A stretch of DNA of 64,000 nucleotides, taken from assembly GCA_000750105.3 (NCBI GenBank), contig JPHH03000030.1, forward strand, positions 62,001 through 126,000. Direction: 5' to 3'. Positions 1 to 10,926 of this stretch are shown here, in pieces. The notes below the pieces were generated by a model. That model was not told the DNA's origin. It did not search any database and saw only the letters and a program-made list of their open reading frames with translations. This DNA is from Tolypocladium sp. Sup5 PDA-1 (Eukaryota > Ascomycota > Sordariomycetes > Hypocreales > Ophiocordycipitaceae). The position numbers and the translations under genes were made by a program. Positions within the stretch are counted from its first letter, which is position 1, and every line of letters starts with the position of its first letter.

Positions 1-1438
1 ATCGCCACGCACGCCGAGTTCCAGGGCTGGATCGAGTCGCACGGCATCGAATTCGCGTGTGTCGAGGGCGACCCGGGCGAGCTCATGCGCCTCTGCATTG
101 AGAACGGGACGTTTACGCTGGCCTTCCTGCGCGAAGCCAACTCGACGTTTCGCGGTTGGCTGGACGAGCTGCTGGACTCGGCGTATACAGCATGCGAGGG
201 ATCAGAGATACTCATCGAATCGCCCTCTGCCATGGCTGGTATTCACATCGCGGAGAAGCTCGGTATCCCGTACTTCAGGGCGTTCACGATGCCGTGGACG
301 AGGACCAGGGCTTACCCGCATGCTTTCATCATGCCGGAGCACAAGATGGGCGGCGCCTACAACTACATGACCTATGTCATGTTTGACAACATCTTCTGGA
401 AGGCCACGGCGCATCAAGTCAACCGATGGCGCAACAAGACGCTGGGCTTGCCGAACACGAGCCTCGAGAAGATGCAGCCCAACAAGGTGCCGTTCCTGTA
501 CAACTTTAGCCCGAGCGTCGTCGCTCCGCCGCTCGACTTTTCGGACTGGATCAGGGTGACGGGATACTGGTTCCTGGACGAAGGCGACGAGTACGAGCCG
601 CCCAAGGAACTGGATGACTTTATCAAAAAGGCCAGAGAGGACGGCAAGAAGCTGGTGTACGTGGGCTTCGGGTCCATCATCGTCAGCGACCCGGCCAAGA
701 TGACGCAAGAAGTCATCGACGCCGTGCTCAAGGCCGACGTGCGGTGCATCCTCTCCAAGGGCTGGTCCGACCGCATCTCGCCCAAGGACGATCCCGCCAA
801 GCCACGCCCGGACGAGCCCGAGATGCCGCCCGAGATCCACGTCATCAAGTCGGCGCCGCACGACTGGCTGTTCCGGCAGATTGATGCCGCGGCGCATCAC
901 GGCGGCTCGGGCACGACGGGTGCGAGTCTGAGAGCGGGCATACCGACCATCATCCGGCCATTCTTCGGCGACCAGTACTTCTTTGCGAGCCGAGTCGAGG
1001 ATCTCGGTGTCGGCGTATGGGTGAGGCGCTGGGGGACCAACAGCTTCGGCCGGGCGCTCTGGGAAGTGACTCGCAACGAGCGCATGATTGTCAAGGCTCG
1101 CGTGCTCGGCGAGCAGATTCGTAAGGTGGGAGATGCCCCACGCCCTCGGCAGACACTGAACTGTGCTAACAACCCCCCAGGAGAAGGGCGTCGAAAACGC
1201 CATCCAGAACATCTACCGGGACCTCGAGTACGCCAAGAGCCTGATCAAGCGCAAGGCGGGCAAAAACGCGCAGATGGACAACGAGGAGGACGACGAGACG
1301 GAGGAGAGCTGGACGTTTGTGGGCTCGGACGAGCCGGACCCGGACATGGTGACGAAGCGGCTGAGCGAGAGCTACAGCGGGCTGGGGCTGGGCGGCGGCA
1401 AGACGCTGGGGAGCCAGGCGATCAAGGGCAGGTCGTAG
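1..1438 (+). CDS. ATG26: Sterol 3-beta-glucosyltransferase (ATG26/UGT80-like, GT1), 3' part
   Basis: Transfers glucose from UDP-glucose to the 3-hydroxyl of ergosterol and other sterols; in some fungi it is needed for selective autophagy of peroxisomes. The reading frame is already open at base 1, so the N-terminal GRAM/PH part lies outside the window. Exons are 1-1125 and 1181-1438, with a phase-0 intron (GTGGGA...CCCCAG) at 1126-1180. About 460 residues are visible. They include the C-terminal UDP-sugar binding segment HHGGSGTTGASLRAG near visible residue 299 and the conserved stretch ARVLGEQIRK just before the intron. After the intron the protein continues with ENAIQNIYRDLEYA and ends in an acidic tail. 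Reading through the intron gives a non-conserved, R/G-rich tail, which supports splicing. The catalytic half looks intact. Confidence 0.93.
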
Positions 1439-2983
1439 CATGCCGCTACCTACGACGCGAGACGAGACTACGAGCTGCACGATGCGGTGTTGGGTTCTTG
1501 ACGATTGGTTGGACTTGTTATTCTTTCTTCTCTCCTGGGTTGGATACCTAGACCGGGCGGAAGCGTGGAGAGGTAATGGGACGGATGAGGACGGGACGGG
1601 GTGCTTGGGTAATGAACGGACGTGGTTTGCATCGATACTTTGGTATAGACTACGAGCATGATAGAGATACAGAACGCTAATGACCTGCGCTCGCGACAGA
1701 TGCTGTGTTGAGCTGTCTTTGACAGAGGTGAAGCTGCGCGGTCTAATCCATGGCTGGCGATGCTGAGGAGCTATAGCCCTGGTGTTCACGTTATCAGTAG
1801 TTGATCGCGGCGCCGTGGTCGTTGGCTTGCCGCGGGTGTTGTTCTGACGCACTGCTGGGTGCGAGGGTGTGCTTCATACGCCGGTCTGCACATGCGTCTC
1901 CGGCAGCCGAGCCATACTTGCCCGTACGAGGCAATACCGAGCTTGTGATTAACGCGTAACCAACTACCTAAAATGGCAACCTCGCACGTGGAGAACATGA
2001 AGGCATTGTTGTTGGTCCCGGGTGGCACCGCCCCTGCTGATGTAGTTTGCCCATGAAGCGTAAACTGGGATAGTTGACAACCGCAAGATCGTAACAGCGG
2101 CTTCATGGTGGTTGGATCCAACCCCAAACGGCTCCTAGCCCAGCACAGCCACTGGTGATCCGGGACATGGCGAGCCCGCCCAATAGCAAGAAGAGCAGTC
2201 AGCGTGTCTTCCCCTGAGACAGCACAGGCCCTCGCAGTCGCGCCACATCAAAACGATCGACCAAACTCTATTCCCTACCCTGCCGTCTCGAGAGCTAAAT
2301 CCACCGCCTATTTTGAATGTCCGGCTTATTAGGCCGTTTAAGCTCGAGAAGCACTAGCTAGCAACGTCTCCTTCAAACGGCTTCCGCCTCTACCCGCGGT
2401 GGCTCCCGCGTTTCATTCTCGGCTTTTAGCCGTTTATACTTGCACAACAACAAAGACTCGCCGCTGCACTGCAGCACTACCCGGCGACCACCACGTGTGG
2501 CGTCTCAGGCAGGCCGGGCAAACGGCCGTTCCGAGATGTTTCAAAACGGTAGGGGGGGAAAACACGGACGGCTGTGAATCCGTGTGCTTGGAGGCAGCCG
2601 GGGGGGTTCCGGCGTACACGGCACCGCCGAAACTTTATGACGCTCGATATGCCTCCAACGGCGGTTTTAATCTTTCCGCTTTGCCTCTCTTCAGGCTACT
2701 TGTCTTCGTGTCTAATAAATGCGGCTTTACGGCTTCAGACGCTGAACCAAATCTCTTCGAAGCTCCAAGTACAATCCCAGCCAGCCGTTTCCTCAGCGGC
2801 AGAGTTTCCCTTTTTCTTCCCCTGTCAGCAAAGAAAGACATCATTCTCTCGCTTATGAGAGGTTCTCCCCGTTGAGTTTGAACTGGACCAAGACTTCGTC
2901 GCATCGAGACGGCGCGGATTACAGACGAGGTACAGCACGGCAACTCAGCTCAAGAGGGCTTGCATCCTGCATGACAGGACGAG
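1439..2983. other. Intergenic region, no recognisable gene
   Basis: This is the 3' flank of the sterol glucosyltransferase gene followed by non-coding sequence. Short ORFs occur on both strands (for example 2399-2875 plus), but their composition is random and they carry no domain, signal peptide or consistent codon bias. I see no tRNA-like A/B boxes and no transposon ends. Confidence 0.5.
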
Positions 2984-3418
2984 ATGCTGCGCACCATTCA
3001 GATGAGCCCAGACGACACGGCAAGCCCTCAATCATCGAATACTACGATGACGCAAGAGCCTGCAGCGCAAAAGTCGCCAATGGCCAAGCCCACCGGCCAC
3101 GGCAGTTGTTGGTGTCAACAGCAACTACGGTCAATGGCATCATCTCTGTTGGCCACCGTCAGTAGCAGCTCCCTACTACCGATGATTGCACAACCCGGGA
3201 CCGTCAAAGGCTGGCAACTGCAAGGACCCAAACCCCGCCGGTCCTCGAGCGCAGCCACGACTGCATACTCTCCCTACCAACCCTCCGCAATCTGCATCAA
3301 AATGGCTTCGTGGCTGGTTTCGCCCGAGGAACGGAGGTTGAGGGAAAAGCTGGAGTCCAAGAACCCGACTGTGGAAATGGCCGCGGGTTATGATGACTTG
3401 TGGGGGCCGTTTCATTGA
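2984..3418 (+). CDS. Possible small protein of unknown function (144 aa)
   Basis: I do not recognise a family. The ORF has two close candidate starts (MLRTIQMSPDD...). The first part is Ser/Thr/Ala/Gln-rich. The C-terminal 35 residues look much more protein-like, with a charged helical segment (SPEERRLREKLESKNPTVEM) followed by a Gly-Tyr-Asp-Asp-Leu-Trp ending. The surrounding 2.5 kb holds nothing better. An unspliced intron near 3110-3170 is possible, since that part of the translation is poor. It could also be the last exon of a longer gene or a chance ORF. The call rests only on composition. Confidence 0.32.
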   Translation: MLRTIQMSPDDTASPQSSNTTMTQEPAAQKSPMAKPTGHGSCWCQQQLRSMASSLLATVSSSSLLPMIAQPGTVKGWQLQGPKPRRSSSAATTAYSPYQPSAICIKMASWLVSPEERRLREKLESKNPTVEMAAGYDDLWGPFH

Positions 3419-4033
3419 TGCTCGGTGCAGAGGAGGGTCTCTTTCGAACCTGCGCTGGGAACTGCAAGGTAGATGTTTGCCACGTTGTGTATTTCTGGGG
3501 AACAAAAGTCAATTATCAAGGGTTAAGGTGTTGTATTGGGGCGGAAAATAGACAAAGGGCCAATGGCACGGAAGAACGACGGGCTGCCCACGCAGACGAA
3601 CACACAAACTTCATAGAGTAATTAAGTGCGACAATAAGCAAGGATAATGCAACAATGGTCTGTATCAAATGAGAGGGAAACTAGCAACTCAATTGCCGTG
3701 CAACTCATAGTGAGAGACGCCATCTGATCAAATAGATCCGGATGCCCCCTTTCTACCCAGGTACAACGAGACCTCCGTGTCCCACAAGATCAAGACATTA
3801 AATTGGCTGCAAGCCCAGTTCTCTTAGCACTAATCTCATTGCAAGTCCAATAAATTATCTGATTGCATCTATTCTAGAGACAGTCTTGTACTGATACAGC
3901 TAGTAAAAGAAGTGAGAGGTCACCCGGAGCATCCGCAACAGGGTCCTCTAACAGCCAACGTGACTGAGCTGTCGGCTAGCCAGGGCCTTCCACCAAGTCT
4001 AGATTTCAGAAGGAAAGTGCTAAACAGTACAGA
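3419..4033. other. Intergenic, 3' flanks
   Basis: AT-richer sequence between the possible small ORF and the stop codon of the minus-strand GH16 gene. It presumably holds the 3' UTR of the glucanase. Nothing else is recognised. Confidence 0.5.
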
Positions 4034-6020
4034 TTAAATCAGCAGGGCGGCCGACGCCACGAGCACGGCAAACAAGCCAACAGACGCCCTCCCCGCGCCG
4101 CCGGACCGCTTCACCTCGCCGTCGGCGCGCTTGCTCGGCCGAAACGCCACAGCGGCGGGCTTCTTGGGCGTGGGCGCCGCGGCCTCGGCGGCCCTGGCGG
4201 CCACCAGGCAGCTTGCCTCGGCGGTGGGGAAGACGGTGACGATGCGCTCCTGGAAGACTGTCACGGTGGCGGTGCTGGGGGCGGCCGCGCCAGCGGCGAC
4301 ATCCTTGGCTCCCGGGGCCTGCTGCTTGTCCGCCGGAGCCGGCTGCTTGCCGACCGGAGCCGGCTGCTTAACCGCAGGGGTCTCAACCGCAGCGATGGGG
4401 CAGACGGTCGTGTACAGGGGCACGACAATGGTGGAAACATGGCTGCCCTCGGGGCAGGCGTTCACCCAGGGCGGGCACCCGGTCACGGTCTTGACGGACG
4501 TCGTGTACACGACCGAGGTCGTCATGCCGACCGGGAGCGCAGGGGCGGCCTTTGTCGGGGCGCCAAACCACGTGCCGTTGCTGTGGGCAGAAGTCTGAAC
4601 CGTGGTGGCCGTCTGGCTAGAGATGCTCGAGAGGGTCTCGCTGAGGAGGGAGGAAGAGGCAGACGTGGTTGAGGCGCTGCTGGACGAGGTGGTCGTGTTG
4701 GCCATGACGCTCGACGTCAGAGCAGACGAAGCGCTAGACGAAGACGAAGTGGCAGACGAAGACGAAGTGGTAGATGAGGATGAAGTGGTAGACGAGGAAG
4801 TGCTCGACGACGTCGTGGTGCTCGTCGACGACGCACTCGTAGACGTCGACGTCGACGCCACTACGTCCTTAAAGTACCGGATATCTTGAATCTTGAAAAA
4901 CGACTCCTTGAAGTCGCCGGGCGACTTGGACACGTAGTCGACGCAGGTGGCCTGCTTGGTCACGCCGGCGCAGCTCTGGTTCCAGATGACGTCCATGCCG
5001 ACGGGGTTCCCGCAAAAGGCAATGTCGAGGATGAGCCGCTGGGGGCCAAAGTGCCGGTCGATGTCGCAGTTGCCGTTCTTGAGGTTGACCGAGGGAGTGC
5101 CCCAGGTGGCCGTGTCGGGCTGCGCGTCGCCGATGTTGGCGGGCTCCTGGCCGCGGTGCCAGGTGTAGAGCTTGATGTACTCGTCGGTCCACTCCATGGC
5201 GTCTGCGAGGTGGCCGGTTAGGAAGCTTTCTCTTTGAAGGATCCAGGAGAAACTCACAGGTGCCGCCGCCGGACGAGGCCCACGGGCCGTCCTCCCGCAC
5301 CGCGCAGCCCTGGTTGAGCCACTGGTTCGGGGGGTTCTGGAACGTGTTGTCGCAGTTGGAGGTGCCGACGGGCGAGGTCTGGTTTGCCCCATCGAGGCTG
5401 CACGCGCCGTACGTGGCCGAGTTGCCGGTATGCAGCGCGGGCTGGTTGATGGCGGCGTCGTTCCAGCCCTCGTAGATGTCGACCTCGCCGCCGTTGGGCC
5501 AGTTCGCGCCGAGCGTCCAACTAGGTGCGCGGGTTAGATGCCAGGCTCGACGCCAAAAGACGCAAGGCTGCTGCTGCTTACAAGGCCGGCCAGGAGCCGC
5601 AGGTGTTGCCGGGCAGGTGGGTGAAGCGCGCGACGATCAGGCCGTGCTTGTACTCGGCCTTGGACTCGATCCTGAAGCTGGGACGGCCGGGGCTGCCGGA
5701 TCCGGGGAGGACCGTCTTGTGGTCGACGCCGAGGTAGACCTCGTTGTCCCGGTACGCGGCGATGCCCTGCGCGAGAGCGTCCTGCTTGTTCAGGTAGCGG
5801 ACGTGGCCGGAGTTGTTGTCGGGCAGCTGGACTCGACTGGTCAGATGACGTTCACCCAGGGCAGTGACTTTCCAGTGTTCAAGGAACATACATCGATGAA
5901 GTCAAACTTGTCAAAGAAGTTGGTAGAGTCGTACGAGTCGGCGAGGGAGAACTTCTTGGCGAGAGCCTCGCCGGCAAAGGCCAAGGCCGCCGTGCCGACA
6001 ACGCGCAGAGAGGCGACCAT
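4034..6020 (-). CDS. GPI-anchored GH16 endo-1,3(4)-beta-glucanase-like protein
   Basis: A cell-wall glycoside hydrolase of family 16, acting on or transferring beta-1,3(4)-glucan. Minus-strand exons are 5892-6020, 5582-5826, 5258-5520 and 4034-5202 (601 aa). The start gives a signal peptide (MVASLRVVGTAALAFAGEALA). The GH16 catalytic motif E-V-D-I-Y-E lies at about residues 137-142, with nucleophile E137, assisting D139 and acid/base E142 in place. Later conserved GH16 features follow, such as GGGTYAMEW across the exon 3/4 junction and CDIDRHFGPQ. From about residue 330 a Ser/Thr stalk of about 90 residues follows, then a wall-protein segment with paired cysteines (VTGCPPWVNACPEG). The end is hydrophobic (GLFAVLVASAALLI) after a small-residue stretch, as expected of a GPI signal. 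The family is clear; the exact glucan substrate is not. Confidence 0.9.
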
Positions 6021-7352
6021 TGTGGGACACCCGTAATGAATGAAATTGGAACTGGAGCAGTTTATTACCCGCGACACAAGAAGCTCTTCTATGTGCTGCT
6101 GGAAACAAGAAAAGTCACCAGGATATGGGGCCAAAGGAGCGACTGGTCAAAAGAACGACTGGGTGAAGAGGCAGACGACGGCATTCACTGGAATTCAGCT
6201 CTGGCATCTTATATAGATACATGGTCGTTGGCGTCGGACCGACTCGGCCATCTCCGTCAAGAGGATTCGTGCTTAACAGACTTGTTAATTGCATGGCAAA
6301 GGCCTGCAGCAGACAAATGACTGCTTGGCGAGGACCGCGTTCCTGTTTATGTACGCCAGCGCTTGAGCTTACCAAACGACAGCCCACATCGTCCGAACTG
6401 GAGCTGGAACCAGGCGCCTCTGCAGAGACTGAATCGCGGACTGCAGGCACTTGCAAGAGCGGGCTCATGGGAGAATAAGGTTTTGCATGGGGCATGTCAG
6501 TGGTGGTTTGTGGGAACCTGACGAGGCTGTACGGCGATGCATGGGCTGATGTGCCGGGGCGTCGTCTATGCGCGCCAGATTGTACTCGTACTCGTATCGC
6601 CCGAAGGGCCGAAGGGAGGATCCAAGGATCCAGCGCCGCGCAATGTGCATTGCCCGTCGAGGCAATTTGCATAGGAGGAGTCGCCAAGGTCGCGTGCCTG
6701 ACTCTGTGCCCAGACTGCGAACCGGGTATCCTGGTTTCGCCTCGTGGGGGGCCATGCGCCATGCCAGCCCTCGAGCAGTCCACCACGGACTAGAACATTC
6801 CCATCTTTGCCCAGCAGGAAACGGCGTGGTGTCGAACTGAGCCTCATATGATCTGCCAAGTTGAGGATAATCCTGATGATCGAGGCCGTGTCGTTGCGTC
6901 CGCCTCGATGTTCCCTAGCCAAGTTGTGACCGTCGGCGAGGCTGCTGAATCCAAACAACACATCAGCGCAGCTCAATTGAGACGTCGATGATGCCTTCAA
7001 CCAGTTTCTTCAACGAGTCGCCCGACTCCCGGGGCTGCTGCCCACGATTGGCGTCTCCTCCTTGGACAATTGCAAAACCCTGCGTCGGGATAAGTTAGGG
7101 AGTTGAAGGGAGTCGGCAACATGCTCCACACCCAGCCTTACGTAATCCTCCAGCTTTCGACGACCCTCTCCCGCAAATCACCACTCGCCTCGACGACGAC
7201 GAACGACGACACTCGGAAACAGCTTTGAGCCATTGCGCACGAGAGACACGCGCACGCCGGCCGGTGCAATCCCCATCAACACGAGCACGAGCACGAAAGG
7301 CGCCTGCCGCGCATTCGACCCGACCGCGACCGCGAAGCCGAAGCTGCCCAGC
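6021..7352. other. Divergent intergenic region GH16 / GRIM-19
   Basis: Shared upstream region of the minus-strand glucanase and the plus-strand complex I subunit. An ATTGG (reverse CCAAT) lies at about 7047. The ORFs in it are mutually overlapping shadows without a domain. No RNA gene is seen. Confidence 0.5.
6208..6216 (-). promoter_or_regulatory. TATA-like element of the GH16 gene
   Basis: CTATATAAG reads on the minus strand about 190 bases upstream of the glucanase start codon at 6020. The spacing suits a fungal core promoter with a short 5' UTR. This is inference from position only. Confidence 0.4.
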
Positions 7353-8025
7353 ATGGTGCAGGACATGCCCCCCAAGGGCGGGTACGAGCCCGTCCAGTAC
7401 AAGGTGCGTTTGGCGCGGGTGCTCTGTCAATGGGGGGGGTTTCGAGGCCCGACGCCGTCGGGGCAGGCGCGGGCGCGGGCAGAGGAGGCGTCGAGCGCGA
7501 AGAGGAGGGCTGAAGACGGGGATGCGGAACTCGCAGGACGACGGGCATCATCGAGGCGACTGCTAACGCCTACAACAGCGAAACCTACCCGCCAAGGGCT
7601 TCCGCCCCGGCATCCTCCTCCTCGGCATGGGCGCCGTCATGGGCTACGGCTGGTACAAGCTCGTCCACGGCATCCGCGAGGCCAAGTACGTCCCCGCACC
7701 ACGAGACCCCCCACGGCACAGCCATGGTTCGATACTGACTGCCACCTCCCTCCAGCGAACTCGCCCGCGAGAAGATGTGGGCGCGCATCCACCTCATCCC
7801 CCTGCTGCAGGCCGAGGAGGACCGCGACCAGGTGCGCCGCTACTGGGCCGACCAGAAGCGCGAGAAGGAGCTGCTCGGCGACAACACAAAGGTGTACAAC
7901 AACGACCGGTGCGTTTTCCCTTTCCCATCATGTATTCGGTGAGAAGGGAAATGGTGGTGGCTAACAGAGTGTTGTGCAGGTTCGTGAGGCCGACGTTTGC
8001 CGTTGCGCCTGCGCCGACGAAATAG
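7353..8025 (+). CDS. NDUFA13: NADH:ubiquinone oxidoreductase (complex I) accessory subunit GRIM-19 / NDUFA13
   Basis: A one-pass inner-membrane accessory subunit of mitochondrial complex I, needed for assembly. Exons are 7353-7403, 7579-7685, 7756-7908 and 7980-8025 (118 aa). The spliced protein starts MVQDMPPKGGYEPVQYK, then joins RNLPAKGFRP to a membrane helix (about residues 26-46, GILLLGMGAVMGYGWYKLV). The family signature follows (NELAREKMWARIHLIPLLQA, then DQVRRYWADQKREKELL), and the end is FVRPTFAVAPAPTK. Length matches the fungal family. Introns are 175, 70 and 71 bases, and every junction restores the conserved sequence. In-frame codons upstream of 7353 are not conserved, so this ATG was chosen. 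Confidence 0.95.
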
Positions 8026-8532
8026 AGCTGGAAGCGTCGAGGATGGGAAACGGGAACTGTGTATATATGTACTGGACGGGTGGCTCGCGGCATCAGACAT
8101 GTGACGCTGCCACGGCAAAGAACTACCATTTATTTTGCCGTCCACCTTGCTTCCGCCGTGCTGATGCCGTGGGATGATGGCCAACACCACCTCGAGACAC
8201 TGTTGCAGTCCATCCCGCAGCAGTCCTCTGTCGGAATCGCTCACATCACTCACATCAACACACGACACACATCAACACTTCACAAGGCAAGGCACAAGGC
8301 AGGCGTACTCATGCCAATCATCCAATCCACTGGCCAAACAGAAGTGGGGTATACATTTTCAACCATGGAATCAACACAACGCGTCAAACTCCCCGCCGTG
8401 CCCCCCGATACAGTTCAGTTCCAGTTCGCTCTAAACAAACCCCAGTCGCCATGCCCCGTCGTCGTGATATGTACCAAGTACTCTGGCAGCTCTACCCGGC
8501 AGCTCTACCCGGCAGCTCTACCCGGCTCGTCT
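8026..8532. other. Convergent intergenic region GRIM-19 / FCP1
   Basis: The two 3' ends face each other. A 10-base unit (CCCGGCAGCT) is repeated about three times near 8496-8525, just after the FCP1 stop in the transcript direction. No gene is seen. Confidence 0.5.
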
Positions 8533-10926
8533 TCATCCCTCGGCCGCCTCCAGCTCCGCCAGCAGCTCCCGCTCCAGGTCGTCGTCGTCAAAGTCGGCGC
8601 CGTCGTCGTGGTTGGTCGCCGGCGCGCCGCTGCCCTCGCCGCCCGCGCCCCCCTCGCCCGTCGGTCTCGGCGTCGGGAGGCTGCTGCCCCGGCCCTCGGC
8701 CTCGCCCCCGTTGGGGGTTCGCACCGCCCGCAGCGTCGACGTTCCCCGGCTGCGCGACAGACGCTGCTTCTTGGCCAGGATGCTCTCGCCCGCGACGCTC
8801 GACGTTCCGTCCCCGTCCGACTCCTCCCCGTCTGCGGGCTTCTTCCGCTTCTTGCCCTTCTTGCGCGAATTATCCGTTCCGTTGCTCTCCGTCTCCGCGT
8901 CCGCTCCGCTCTCGGCGCCGTCTTCCGACTCGCCGTCCCCATCGTCCTCGTCGTCTTCATCGTCATCTTCGTCACCATCGTCGCCCAGAAACTCTTCCAG
9001 GTCCTTGTCCGCGGTGGCCCAGTCAAAGTCCTTGAGGTCTCTGGCGTCAGAGTCCCCATTCTCGGCCTCCGACGTTGGCTCCGTGGTGTCGTCTGATCGC
9101 TCGCGGTCCGCGTCCAGAATGTCCAGATAGTAGGGTCGCTCGTCTAACCGTCGCCACTGGCTCAGGCAGTCGGTGAGCCAGTTCTGGTTCACAATCTTGA
9201 TGCTCTGTATCTTGGCCGCCTGCTGCACCTTTTTCGTGCGAGGCCGCGACGTCGACACGACCAGGTGCGTGACACGCCTCGACACGCTGTCCAGCACCTG
9301 CGCGCCGAAGCTCTGCGCCTGCATCCCGATTTCAGACTCCTCCACGTTGACGCCCAGCGGCACCAGCCCGGAGAGCACAATCACGAGACCCGAAAGCACG
9401 TTGGACTTTAGCTCGTCGAGAATGTCGCCCACGTCCGGGACCATGGACAGGTCAACCCCGTCGTCGACCGACGACTTCCGGCGCGCCTTGCTATGCCCCG
9501 GCGGGTGTGTCGGCTCCGACTGTTTTCTTTCGCCCCGTCTCCGGTCGTACGTCTCGTAAAAGGAGGAATGCAGGTCGGTGAGGTGATCCTGCAGCGCAAT
9601 GAGCTCTTCGTCGTCGTCGTTTAGCAGGTGCTGGCGATGGTGGTTGGGTGGCGAATCGCCCGTCTCGGGGTCTTGGGCCGAGAGCTCGTCCTTCTTGTCC
9701 AGCTCCTCCTGCATGTGCAGCAGCGGCCGGTCCGTCAGCTGCTTCTCCAGCGTCTTCTCCTGCTCCTCGGCCTGGATCCTCAGGCTCAGCTGATCGTCCG
9801 CGCCGCTCATCCTAGCGAGCTCGTCGAGCGGAGATGCCTTGGCGTCGTCTTGCGCCGCGTTCGACTTCTGTGGCGCTGGCGCCGCGGCGGCAGCCGGAGA
9901 GCCGTTTGCCTGTGGCGGAGCCGGCAGGATGTCCGTCCTCTTCGGCAGGAAGCTCGAGTTGATATCACCAATACCCTTGAAGAAGTCGTACGGCACAACC
10001 TTGATAAGATTGGGTCGGTTCCTTGGCCAAACGTCAGAGCGGTCGTCGATGATGACAACCATGTTGGTGCTCACGGGGAACAGCCGCTGCAGGCTCTTGG
10101 AGGTGATGCTGCCGTTCTCGTCGCGGCTGATGACGCGGTTCCCAAAGAGCTTCCGGTCCGGGTCGACGATGCGCGCAATGTTAAGCGCGTAGGCGCGCGT
10201 GCCCATGGTGTAGACGTGCAGCTCGTACAGGCTGGCCACCTCCTCGAGGAACTCCTGCAGGCCGGGGCGCAGCTTGATGTAGTATGTGCAGCCGCTGGCG
10301 AGCCCCCGCGGGCCGTCGTCGTTGAGCTGGAAGCTCTTGACGTCCTTGACGGCGCCGTGGTTGGGGTTGGAGGGGTCGCGCTGCCACTCGCCGACGGTGG
10401 GCTCGATGCAGGCGTGGATGATGGTCTGGTCGAGGTCGACGACGAGGCTCAGCTTGCGCTGGCGCAGCAGGCGCTTCTGGGCGTCGTGCTCGGCCTTTGT
10501 GGCGACGCTCTCGCTGACCATGAGGCCCGTCTGGTCGTGCGTCATGTTGATCATGGCGCGGTCCGTGTCCATTTCCTCGCTGGCCCAGTTGATCTCGGTC
10601 ATGTCGGCGCCGCAGAGGCTGCACAGGCCCTGGATCTGGACCTCGTGGCCGCAGGCCTCCTCGACGGTCATGCAGGGCGTGTCGGCGCTGATGACGGAGC
10701 CCTCCTTGATGCGCCATTCCTTGAGGCGGCCCTCGGCGGGGCTGTCGAACTCGGTGTACGTCGTCTCGTCGGTCCACTCGTCGTCGCCGACCCTGCGCCG
10801 CCAGGTGAACTTGTACTCGATGATGTTCTCCTGCTTCTTGATGGTGTCGCCGGGCGACTTGAGCAGCTTGGTGATGGTTATGGGGTAGTGCAGGCGCGAG
10901 CCCAGGGAGACGACCTTGTCGTACAT
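8533..10926 (-). CDS. FCP1: RNA polymerase II CTD phosphatase FCP1
   Basis: Dephosphorylates the heptad repeats of the RPB1 C-terminal domain so that polymerase II can be recycled. It is a single exon of 797 aa starting at 10926. An N-terminal lipoyl-like segment lies at residues 1-110 and includes a Cys-containing stretch CGHEVQIQGLCSLCG. The FCPH catalytic domain spans about 155-330, with the DxDxT motif DLDQT at 164-168 and the later IIDDRSDVW at 292-300. A BRCT domain lies at about 509-602 and ends in NWLTDCLSQW. The C-terminus has a very acidic tract (about 645-680) and a Ser/Arg-rich tail that can bind TFIIF. Domain order and length are those of fungal FCP1. Nothing is broken. Confidence 0.96.
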   Translation of the reverse strand: MYDKVVSLGSRLHYPITITKLLKSPGDTIKKQENIIEYKFTWRRRVGDDEWTDETTYTEFDSPAEGRLKEWRIKEGSVISADTPCMTVEEACGHEVQIQGLCSLCGADMTEINWASEEMDTDRAMINMTHDQTGLMVSESVATKAEHDAQKRLLRQRKLSLVVDLDQTIIHACIEPTVGEWQRDPSNPNHGAVKDVKSFQLNDDGPRGLASGCTYYIKLRPGLQEFLEEVASLYELHVYTMGTRAYALNIARIVDPDRKLFGNRVISRDENGSITSKSLQRLFPVSTNMVVIIDDRSDVWPRNRPNLIKVVPYDFFKGIGDINSSFLPKRTDILPAPPQANGSPAAAAAPAPQKSNAAQDDAKASPLDELARMSGADDQLSLRIQAEEQEKTLEKQLTDRPLLHMQEELDKKDELSAQDPETGDSPPNHHRQHLLNDDDEELIALQDHLTDLHSSFYETYDRRRGERKQSEPTHPPGHSKARRKSSVDDGVDLSMVPDVGDILDELKSNVLSGLVIVLSGLVPLGVNVEESEIGMQAQSFGAQVLDSVSRRVTHLVVSTSRPRTKKVQQAAKIQSIKIVNQNWLTDCLSQWRRLDERPYYLDILDADRERSDDTTEPTSEAENGDSDARDLKDFDWATADKDLEEFLGDDGDEDDDEDDEDDGDGESEDGAESGADAETESNGTDNSRKKGKKRKKPADGEESDGDGTSSVAGESILAKKQRLSRSRGTSTLRAVRTPNGGEAEGRGSSLPTPRPTGEGGAGGEGSGAPATNHDDGADFDDDDLERELLAELEAAEG

